This document shows, one piece after another, positions 1 through 5,973 of a stretch of DNA of 12,705 nucleotides. The position numbers were made by a program, and so were the translations under genes. The stretch spans positions 1 to 12,705 of the forward strand of contig CAZVQR010000018.1 of NCBI GenBank assembly GCA_964629505.1, given 5' to 3'. The DNA comes from 2-02-FULL-44-35 sp964629505 (GTDB lineage: Bacteria > Patescibacteriota > Minisyncoccia > Phycocordibacterales > DSPV01). Position 1 is the first letter of the stretch. Every line of letters begins with the position of its first letter. Below the pieces are notes generated by a model. That model had not been told where the DNA came from. It saw only the letters and a program-made list of their open reading frames with translations, and searched no databases.

Positions 1-31
1 AGGAATTAGAAATTAGACATTTTTAAATAAT

Positions 32-304
32 ATGGCTCATACTAAAGCCGGTGGTACAGCGAAAAACCTTAGGGATTCAAACCCAAAATATCTAGGCATT
101 AAACTTTATGCCGGTGAAAAAGCCTCGCCCGGCACTATTATCGTCCGCCAGCGCGGCACTAAAATTATGCCCGGCAAAAATGTTTTGCTCGGCAAAGACC
201 ACACCATTTACGCCATTAAAAACGGCATCGTTAAATACGGCCGAAAACGCAAACTCGGTTTCAATAACAAAACCCTCGTCAAAAAAACCGTCAGTGTTAT
301 TTAA
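32..304 (+). CDS. rpmA: 50S ribosomal protein L27
   Basis: Protein of 90 residues, the usual length for bacterial L27, a large-subunit protein whose N-terminal tail reaches toward the peptidyl-transferase centre. The N-terminus (MAHTKAGGTAKN, then RDSNPKYLG) matches the family pattern of a basic, glycine-rich tail followed by the RDSNPK-LG signature. The remainder is the beta-barrel core (PGTIIVRQRGTK, PGKNV, KDHTIYA). There is no cleavable N-terminal extension like that of Firmicutes, so the tail is used as translated. No Shine-Dalgarno is visible before the ATG; the leader (1-31) is AT-rich. rpmA usually follows rplU, which would lie just left of the window. The gene converges on rplI with a 36-nt gap. 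Identification is very secure. Confidence 0.97.
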   Translation: MAHTKAGGTAKNLRDSNPKYLGIKLYAGEKASPGTIIVRQRGTKIMPGKNVLLGKDHTIYAIKNGIVKYGRKRKLGFNNKTLVKKTVSVI

Positions 305-311
305 ATCACCT

Positions 312-331
312 AAATTTGCTATCGCAAATTT
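312..331. repeat. small perfect hairpin between convergent rpmA and rplI
   Basis: Inverted repeat with 8-bp arms (AAATTTGC / GCAAATTT) and a TATC loop, placed between the stop codons of two converging genes. The position would suit a bidirectional terminator, but neither strand has a clear T-run directly after the stem and the stem is AT-rich. Seen: the palindrome. Inferred: any role in ending transcription. Confidence 0.4.
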
Positions 332-340
332 TGGTTGAAA

Positions 341-784
341 CTAATCTTTTTTTACGAGAATAATAAATTTAGCGGTTTTATCTTGAACTTTTACCTCAAT
401 CGTTCGCTCACCAATTTCTTTGATGGGTTTTTCTAAAATCAGAAACTCCGGCAAAACATCCAGACCGGTTTGTTTTTTGAGCGCCAGAATAATTTGTTCT
501 TTGTGAAGACCAGCAAATAAATGGCCTTGATTGTTGGCTTTCTCAACAATTTCAATTTTTGCGCCGTCCAATGTTCGCAAATTTTTGAGCAATAAGTTCT
601 CTTGAACTTTTTTTTCTACCGTCAATTGGGTTTTGGCAATTTCCAGTTTCTTCAAAGCGCTAGCCGTTGCCGCCACTGCCAAACCGCGGGGAATCAAAAA
701 ATTCAAAGCGTGGCCATCGGCGACATTTTTGACTTCATATTTTTTCCCAACTTTGGGAATGTCTTGATTTAAGATAATTTTCAT
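341..784 (-). CDS. rplI: 50S ribosomal protein L9
   Basis: Protein of 147 residues, the standard size for L9, which binds 23S rRNA at the base of the L1 stalk. The N-terminal domain is diagnostic: MKIILNQDIPKVGKKYEVKN, then VADGHALNFLIPRGLAVAAT (residues 21-40). A charged connecting helix (about 41-75) and a C-terminal domain (about 76-147) follow. The ATG overlaps the clpB stop by 4 nt (ATGA), so the two are probably translationally coupled, and no Shine-Dalgarno is visible. In most bacteria L9 lies near rpsF/rpsR; here it is the last gene of a Clp-containing operon. Some CPR lineages are reported to lack L9, so its presence carries some lineage information. Confidence 0.96.
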   Translation of the reverse strand: MKIILNQDIPKVGKKYEVKNVADGHALNFLIPRGLAVAATASALKKLEIAKTQLTVEKKVQENLLLKNLRTLDGAKIEIVEKANNQGHLFAGLHKEQIILALKKQTGLDVLPEFLILEKPIKEIGERTIEVKVQDKTAKFIILVKKD

Positions 785-3462
785 ACTGTTTGAGCTAATG
801 GCACTTCTACCAGTTCGCTTACAATTTTACTTTTTCTGCCGTTCTTAACATTAAAAACAAAATCGTTATCTTTAAAATCCACGACAATGTTACCGCCTTT
901 CATTAAACCTTGGGAAATCATCAAGGACGCCACCGATGTTAGAATCTTCGTTTGAATCAATCGCTTCAAGGGCCGGGCGCCGTATTGCGGATTGTAACCT
1001 TGTTTGGTGAGATAATCAAAAACCGCCGGCGATATCGTCAGTTCAATTTCTTTGGCTTTGAGCCGGGCTTGAATTTGGGCAATTTGAATGTCTACAATTT
1101 TTCTAACCGCTTCCGGCGATAAAATATCAAAGACAATGATATCATCCAGCCGATTCAAAAATTCCGGCCGGAAATAATCCTTGAGCGAGGCCAGCACTTT
1201 GTTTTTGGCTTCGGCGTAATTAGCTTGCTCGCCTTCTCTCATGGAAAAACCGATTTTTTCCATCTTGTCTATAAATTGGGCGCCAATGTTAGAAGTTAGA
1301 ATGATAATGGAATTGCGAAAGTTTACCGTCCGACCTTTGGCGTCGGTCAAGCGGCCATTGTCTAAAACCTGAAGCAGAAGATTGAATACTTCCGGGTGGG
1401 CCTTTTCAATTTCGTCAAAAAGAATCACCGAATAAGGGCGGTGGCGGACGGTCTCGGTAAAAGCACCGCCCTCCTCATGGCCGACATAGCCGGGCGGCGC
1501 GCCAATCATTTTGGAAACCGAATGTTTTTCCATAAACTCGGACATATCCAAACGAATCAGCGCTTTGTCGTCATCAAACATAAATTCCGCCAGTGCTTTG
1601 GTCAATTCGGTTTTACCGACACCCGTCGGGCCCAAAAAAATGAACGAACCGATGGGCCGATTGGGGTCGGCGATGCCCACCCGCGAGCGTTTGACCGTAT
1701 CGGAAATTTTTCTGACCGCTTCGTTCTGACCGATAATGCGCTTTTTGAGTTCGTCTTCCATTCTTGAAAGTTTTGCCGCTTCGGCTTCCAGCATTCGAGT
1801 TACCGGAATGCCAGTCCAACGGGAAACAACATCGGCAATTTCATTTTCATTAATCACCTCTTTCAACAATCGGCGCGAAACCTGCAACCGTTTTAATTTT
1901 TTACTTTTGCCGTCCAAATCTTTTTCCATTAAGGGAATCCGGCCATAACGGATTTCGGCCGCTTTACCCAAATCAGCTCGCGCTTCCGCCCCTTCGGCTT
2001 CCAACCTGGCGATTTCCAGATTTTTCTTGAGATTTTTAATTTCGGTGATAATTTCTTTTTCATTTTTCCAACGCAATTCCAAATCGGCGGTTTTTTCTTT
2101 AAGGTCGGCCACCGCCATTTCAATTGCCTTAATTCTGGTTTTGCTTTTTTTCAATTCAACTTCTTTTTTGAGCGCTTCTTTTTCAATTTCCAAACGCAGT
2201 ACTTTACGGCGGGTTTCTTCCAGAGCCGGCGGCATATTTTCCAGCGAAATTTTCAACGCCGACGCCGCCTCATCTATCAAATCCACCGCCTTATCGGGCA
2301 AAAATCTGTCAGTGATGTAACGGCTGGACAAATTAACCGCCGCCAAAATGGCGTCGTCGCTGATGCGAACGCCGTGGAACAATTCGTATTTTTCTTTAAG
2401 CCCGCGCAAAATCGCCACCGCGTCTTCAATTGACGGCTCAACCACCAAAACTGGCTGGAACCGGCGAGACAAAGCCGGGTCTTTTTCAATATGCCTTTGG
2501 TATTCACGCAAAGTAGTGGCGCCGATAGCGCGCAGTTCACCGCGTGCTAAAGCCGGCTTCAGCATATTACTAGCATCCATTGAACCTTCAGCCGCGCCGG
2601 CGCCGACAATAGTGTGAATTTCGTCAATAAATAAAATAATTTTACCTTCGGCCCGCTCTATTTCTTTCATAATATTTTTCAACCGCTCTTCAAACTCGCC
2701 GCGATATTTTGTGCCGGCAATTAAAAGCCCCAAATCCAGCGAAACCAATTCTTTATCTTTGAGCGATTCGGGAATATCGCCGGTAACGATTCGGCCAGCC
2801 AAACCCTCGACGATAGCCGTTTTGCCAACGCCGGATTCACCAATTAGAATCGGATTATTTTTCGTTCGGCGCGAAAGAATTTGGATAATTCGGGAAATTT
2901 CATTATCACGGCCAATAACCGGGTCCAGGTTATTTTCTTTGGCTAACTTGGTCAAATTGCGAGTGTATTTTGGCAACCAGCGGAATTTTCTTGGCTGACT
3001 GACATCGGTGATTTTAGTATGGCGCACTTCCTCCAACACTCGGAGCACCGAATTTTTATCAAGTCTAAATCGCGAAAGCACTTCCCGCGCTTGGCTGGTT
3101 GAATCAAAAATTGCCAGAAAAAGATGCTCCACCGAAACGAATTCTTCTTTTAAAGAAACTGCCACCCGCACCGAACTTTCAATCGTCTGGGCCAATTCCG
3201 GCGTCAAATAAAGTTGATAGGAAGGTGTTAAGACCGAACCGCTTTCCGGACTTTCAATCGCTTCCAACAGCGAGTCAATAAGCAGTGGCGTGTCCACTTC
3301 CAGTCGGTCAAGCAGGGCCGCCACTAAAGTATCTTCCTGTAAAACTAGAGCCAGCAAAAGATGAATCGGATTAACATGATTTTGGCCACGTTCAATGGCG
3401 AGCTCGTGAGCCCGTTTAATCGCTTCTTTGGCTTTAGTTGTAAAACGTTCAACGGGTGGCAT
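781..3462 (-). CDS. clpB: ClpB-type AAA+ disaggregase/unfoldase with a ClpP-like docking tripeptide
   Basis: An 893-residue, double-ring AAA+ ATPase. Order: Clp N domain (1-150); AAA1 with Walker A GESGVGKT (208-215), Walker B ILFIDE (276-281), pore loop KYRG around Tyr253 and arginines 333/334; a long coiled-coil M domain (about 405-535); AAA2 with Walker A GPTGVGKT (611-618), Walker B ILFDE (680-684), pore loop GYVG around Tyr659, FRPEFLNR (764-771) and sensor-2 GARPLKR (828-834). The M domain has ClpB length and ClpB landmarks (AAEIRYGRIP, then VVSRWTGIPV), so ClpB is preferred over ClpC. Unusually, the AAA2 segment after TSNIGAQFI contains KIGFS (736-740), resembling the IGF/VGF docking loop of ClpC/ClpA/ClpX that classical ClpB lacks. 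It may therefore disaggregate, deliver substrates to ClpP, or both. It overlaps the upstream pseudoprotease by 14 nt and downstream rplI by 4 nt. Confidence 0.93.
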   Translation of the reverse strand: MPPVERFTTKAKEAIKRAHELAIERGQNHVNPIHLLLALVLQEDTLVAALLDRLEVDTPLLIDSLLEAIESPESGSVLTPSYQLYLTPELAQTIESSVRVAVSLKEEFVSVEHLFLAIFDSTSQAREVLSRFRLDKNSVLRVLEEVRHTKITDVSQPRKFRWLPKYTRNLTKLAKENNLDPVIGRDNEISRIIQILSRRTKNNPILIGESGVGKTAIVEGLAGRIVTGDIPESLKDKELVSLDLGLLIAGTKYRGEFEERLKNIMKEIERAEGKIILFIDEIHTIVGAGAAEGSMDASNMLKPALARGELRAIGATTLREYQRHIEKDPALSRRFQPVLVVEPSIEDAVAILRGLKEKYELFHGVRISDDAILAAVNLSSRYITDRFLPDKAVDLIDEAASALKISLENMPPALEETRRKVLRLEIEKEALKKEVELKKSKTRIKAIEMAVADLKEKTADLELRWKNEKEIITEIKNLKKNLEIARLEAEGAEARADLGKAAEIRYGRIPLMEKDLDGKSKKLKRLQVSRRLLKEVINENEIADVVSRWTGIPVTRMLEAEAAKLSRMEDELKKRIIGQNEAVRKISDTVKRSRVGIADPNRPIGSFIFLGPTGVGKTELTKALAEFMFDDDKALIRLDMSEFMEKHSVSKMIGAPPGYVGHEEGGAFTETVRHRPYSVILFDEIEKAHPEVFNLLLQVLDNGRLTDAKGRTVNFRNSIIILTSNIGAQFIDKMEKIGFSMREGEQANYAEAKNKVLASLKDYFRPEFLNRLDDIIVFDILSPEAVRKIVDIQIAQIQARLKAKEIELTISPAVFDYLTKQGYNPQYGARPLKRLIQTKILTSVASLMISQGLMKGGNIVVDFKDNDFVFNVKNGRKSKIVSELVEVPLAQTV

Positions 3463-4285
3463 TAGAATTTGGTAAAATTTTCTTAATTAAATTTATCGGC
3501 ACATAACTCATCTCGCCACCGGCGACTTTGAGCGCCACTACTTCACCGGCGGTATTCAACAACGACCCGCCAGTAATAAAATCTTGGGCGGCAGTAGTTG
3601 CTTCCAATGCCCGTCTAACTTTAATGGTGGTGGTCGCGCCCTCGGCAGTTGGTTCGTCTCGCACATCAAAACTGGAAACCGCGCCGACCGCGGCGGTAAG
3701 TTGATTGGCGCCGGACAAACCAATCACTGTCTGACCTAATTTGAGCAAATCGGAATTGCCGAGGATAGCTATCGGGAAATTATATTTTTCTTTGCTATCA
3801 ACCACCGCCCGGAAAATCACTACCCGACTTTTTTCCTCGGTAAACACCACCGCCAAAGGGAAAACTTTACCATCAGCAAATTCACCAATATACACATAAT
3901 TAATATCCAGAGTAACAAAATTGGCGTTATCAGCAACGAGCACGCCGTCGGTGGAAACCACAATGCCTAAGCCGGCGAAAGTGCCAGTGGTTTGCGGCGC
4001 CAACGCCATTTTTATTTTCACCACGCTGTTAACATTATTTTCTATCGCCGAGGTAATCAAATCCTGCTCCGTAACAATCACCTCTTGGGTCACAACGGCG
4101 GCGGCTTGCGACGGTGCTTGTATTACCCGTTCAATAGTTTTTTCCACCACCCGATTTATCGTCTGGGTTACCCCAGCCGGCGCTTGGTCCATCAAAGAAA
4201 CGGTCACAATGCCAGTGGCAATTGAGGTCACAAAACTAACCAACAGCGCGAGTAAAATCAGTTGTTGTTTATTAAGATTTTCCAT
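3449..4285 (-). CDS. membrane-anchored trypsin/HtrA-fold pseudoprotease
   Basis: Protein of 278 residues. A hydrophobic segment at 9-32 is a likely signal anchor, followed by a linker rich in Val, Thr and Ala (33-72). From about 75 the pattern resembles HtrA-like trypsin domains: NSVVKI, a VVSTDGVLVADN strand pair, SDLLKLGQTVIGL (178-190), and TGGSLLNTAGEVVAL (238-252) at the nucleophile loop. All three catalytic positions look lost: the His of the TNAHVV-type motif becomes Asn/Ala (DNANF, 119-123), the Asp of the DLAVL-type motif falls in KSRVVIF (152-158), and the Ser of GNSGGP is Thr238. No PDZ domain follows. An upstream in-frame ATG at 4399 would add 38 residues, but those are translated tRNA-Ser, so the ATG at 4283-4285 is chosen. 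It starts 35 nt after the tRNA and overlaps clpB by 14 nt. Inferred role: a periplasm-facing binding or scaffold protein linked to proteostasis. Confidence 0.8.
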   Translation of the reverse strand: MENLNKQQLILLALLVSFVTSIATGIVTVSLMDQAPAGVTQTINRVVEKTIERVIQAPSQAAAVVTQEVIVTEQDLITSAIENNVNSVVKIKMALAPQTTGTFAGLGIVVSTDGVLVADNANFVTLDINYVYIGEFADGKVFPLAVVFTEEKSRVVIFRAVVDSKEKYNFPIAILGNSDLLKLGQTVIGLSGANQLTAAVGAVSSFDVRDEPTAEGATTTIKVRRALEATTAAQDFITGGSLLNTAGEVVALKVAGGEMSYVPINLIKKILPNSNATR

Positions 4286-4296
4286 ATTTGCCCACA

Positions 4297-4305
4297 ATGA
4301 TAGCA
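4297..4305 (-). promoter_or_regulatory. candidate extended -10 upstream of the pseudoprotease-clpB-rplI genes
   Basis: On the minus strand, TGC followed by TATCAT lies 11 nt before the pseudoprotease ATG, in the short spacer after tRNA-Ser. It closely resembles the lemA element (TGC TATACT), both followed by TTG. No convincing -35 is present, as expected of extended -10 promoters. Initiation here would give an almost leaderless mRNA. Read-through from lemA-htpX-tRNA is the alternative. Confidence 0.35.
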
Positions 4306-4320
4306 GATAAATTTGAAAAA

Positions 4321-4405
4321 CGGAAGGAGTGGGATTCGAACCCACGGTAGGTTTCCCCACACACGCTTTCCAAGCGTGCGCCTTAAACCACTCGGCCATC
4401 CTTCC
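4321..4405 (-). tRNA. tRNA-Ser, anticodon GGA
   Basis: An 85-nt class II tRNA. The acceptor stem pairs GGAAGGA with TCCTTCC, with discriminator G at 4321. The D arm has GCC/GGC around a loop containing GTGG. The anticodon stem CACGC/GCGTG encloses TTGGAAA, giving anticodon GGA (4369-4371), which reads UCC and UCU. A long variable arm (GTGGG, GAAA loop, CCTAC) is typical of serine tRNAs. The T arm is GTGGG/CCCAC around TTCGAAT. No 3' CCA is encoded: the discriminator is followed directly by TTTTT, so a CCA-adding enzyme is required. It lies 23 nt after the htpX stop and is probably processed from the same transcript. Confidence 0.96.
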
Positions 4406-4428
4406 CCACTAATAACCTACACCAATTT

Positions 4429-5331
4429 TTAATTCCCTACCAGAGCTTTAATTCTCTCCTCCACCGGCGGATGGGTCATAAAAAGTTTGGGCAAACCGTG
4501 CAATGCCTTCGCGCCAAATGGATTGGCAATAAAAAGATGGGCGGTGGCGTTAGAAGCAACTTTCATTGGCACTGAATAACCGGAAATTTTTCGTAGAGCA
4601 TTTGCCAAACCTTCAGGATAGCGGGTCAAAAGCGCGCCGGAAGCGTCAGCTAAAAATTCTCTCTTTCTTGAAATGGCGAGTTGAATCAGGGTAGCAATTA
4701 TTGGCGATAAAATTACAAAGATAAAACCGATAATCATAATAATGGCGCCAGCTTGTCCACCTCGCCCGCCATTATTGCGTTGGCCGCCAAAACCCCATAA
4801 ACGACTCCTCAAAAAGAAATCAGAAGCAATAACTATCAGACCGGCCAAAATCGACACAATGGTAGAAAGTAAAATATCGCGGTTGCCAATATGCGAGAGC
4901 TCGTGAGCAATCACCCCATCAAGTTCGCTGCGATTAAGCATTGCCAAAAGCCCAGTTGTTACCGCCACCGCGGCGTGTTCTTTGTTTCGGCCAGTGGCAA
5001 AAGCGTTTGGTGCCTGGTCGTCAATCACAAAAATCCGCGGCTTTGGCAAACCGGCGGTAATGGCGAGATTTTCAACTATATTGTGTAAATCGTAAAATTC
5101 CACTTCCGAAGCCGGTCGAGCCCGAGTCAACTTCAAAACAATTTTGTCGGAAAACCAATAACCACCGACATTCATCAAAATACTGAACAAAACGGCAAAA
5201 TAAAGAATGCCTGAGCTATTGTAGTAATAGGACAAAAACCAACCGAGCGACACAATCACGGCAAAAAACACGGCCATCAACAGCCAGGTTTTACGAATAT
5301 TGGAATCTTGATGGGTGTAAAGAGTGGTCAT
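4429..5331 (-). CDS. htpX: HtpX-type membrane zinc metalloprotease (M48)
   Basis: Protein of 300 residues, typical of HtpX, an inner-membrane protease that degrades damaged membrane proteins. The zinc site is HELSH (143-147), with the third ligand likely Glu225 in SRKREFLADA. Family features before the zinc helix include PKPRIFVIDDQAPNAFATGR (97-116). Hydrophobic segments at about 15-34, 42-60, 155-175 and 196-217 are transmembrane, and a Gly/Asn/Arg-rich loop (183-194) separates the last two. The C-terminus has the THPPVEERI motif (286-294) common in this family. The ATG immediately follows the lemA TAA with no spacer, and lemA-htpX pairing is recurrent in bacteria. No regulatory heat-shock element is evident. 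Confidence 0.95.
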   Translation of the reverse strand: MTTLYTHQDSNIRKTWLLMAVFFAVIVSLGWFLSYYYNSSGILYFAVLFSILMNVGGYWFSDKIVLKLTRARPASEVEFYDLHNIVENLAITAGLPKPRIFVIDDQAPNAFATGRNKEHAAVAVTTGLLAMLNRSELDGVIAHELSHIGNRDILLSTIVSILAGLIVIASDFFLRSRLWGFGGQRNNGGRGGQAGAIIMIIGFIFVILSPIIATLIQLAISRKREFLADASGALLTRYPEGLANALRKISGYSVPMKVASNATAHLFIANPFGAKALHGLPKLFMTHPPVEERIKALVGN

Positions 5332-5892
5332 TTAAAAACTAACTTTCACTGGTTCTTTTGCCGCCGCTTCCGTTTCATCAAGCTGGAAAAATTCCATCGC
5401 CGGGAATTTGAAGAGATTGGCGATAAGATTGCCGGGAAAAACTTGAATGGCGGTGTTGAGGTCGCGGACATTGCCGTTATAGAAACGGCGTGCCGCTTGG
5501 ATTTTATTTTCCGTATCAGAAAGTTCGGTTTGCAACGCCAAAAAATTTTGATTGGCCTTGAGTTCTGGATACGCTTCAGCAATCGCAAACACTGATTTCA
5601 AAGCGCCCGCTAAATTATTTTCCGCCGCCGACTTATCGGCTAAACTGCCCGCCCCCATTGCCGCTGCTCGCGCCCGCGTTACTTTTTCAAAAGCCGTTTG
5701 TTCATGCGCCGCGTAACCCTTGACCGTATTGACCAGATTAGGAATTAAATCATAACGACGCTTGAGTTGAACCTCAATATCCGCCCAGGCTTCTTTAGAG
5801 CGATTGATTAAAGAAACAAAATGATTGTAAGCGGCGATTGCCCAAATCACTAAAACCGCTATTAAGCCAAGAATGATATAAATAGTAGTCAT
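5332..5892 (-). CDS. lemA: LemA family membrane protein
   Basis: Protein of 186 residues, the standard LemA size. A single N-terminal transmembrane segment (about 4-21) leads into the helical LemA domain, with the characteristic AWADIEVQLKRRYDLIPNLV (36-55) and NTVKGYAAHEQ. C-terminal family features include ENKIQAARRFYNGNVRDLNT (about 127-146) and an FPGNLIANLF segment. The exact biochemical function of the family is not settled, but it is often paired with htpX, as here, where the lemA stop abuts the htpX start. No Shine-Dalgarno precedes the ATG. It is the first gene of its block, with a candidate extended -10 about 30 nt upstream. Confidence 0.95.
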   Translation of the reverse strand: MTTIYIILGLIAVLVIWAIAAYNHFVSLINRSKEAWADIEVQLKRRYDLIPNLVNTVKGYAAHEQTAFEKVTRARAAAMGAGSLADKSAAENNLAGALKSVFAIAEAYPELKANQNFLALQTELSDTENKIQAARRFYNGNVRDLNTAIQVFPGNLIANLFKFPAMEFFQLDETEAAAKEPVKVSF

Positions 5893-5922
5893 AAATTTTT
5901 ATTAGCTTTTAATACGAAAACA

Positions 5923-5931
5923 AGTATAGCA
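5923..5931 (-). promoter_or_regulatory. candidate extended -10 promoter for lemA-htpX
   Basis: On the minus strand, TGC plus TATACT is a near-consensus extended -10 element. Transcription would start near 5916, giving a leader of about 24 nt that is AT-rich and has no Shine-Dalgarno. No good -35 is found at 16-18 nt. It sits in the 81-nt divergent region shared with dnaE. Confidence 0.5.
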
Positions 5932-5933
5932 TA

Positions 5934-5959
5934 TTATTAAAATAATTTGTTATTAAAAT
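5934..5959. repeat. 10-bp direct repeat in the lemA/dnaE divergent promoter region
   Basis: TTATTAAAAT occurs at 5934-5943 and again at 5950-5959, one and a half helical turns apart, just upstream of the dnaE -10. This could be a chance product of AT-richness, an UP-like element, or a paired operator. Only the repeat itself is observed. Confidence 0.35.
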
Positions 5960-5967
5960 GATATACT
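5959..5967 (+). promoter_or_regulatory. candidate extended -10 promoter for dnaE (leaderless)
   Basis: TGA plus TATACT is a near-consensus extended -10. Its last base is only 6 nt before the dnaE ATG at 5974, so initiation at the normal distance would fall on or next to the start codon. No matched -35 is apparent and there is no Shine-Dalgarno, both consistent with a leaderless message. Confidence 0.5.
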
Positions 5968-5973
5968 AAACCA

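Noticed and set aside
312..331. Firm terminator call for the hairpin between rpmA and rplI
   Set aside because: The stem is AT-rich and no T-run follows on either strand, so it is listed only as a repeat.
1396..1767. 123-residue open frame opposite clpB, plus other long antisense frames across clpB, dnaE and iscS
   Set aside because: They lie entirely opposite or out of frame with strongly recognised genes and show no domain or initiation signal. They are composition shadows.
4286..4399. N-terminal extension of the pseudoprotease from an ATG at 4397-4399
   Set aside because: The extension is the translated tRNA-Ser sequence. The ATG at 4283-4285 begins a proper signal-anchor protein.
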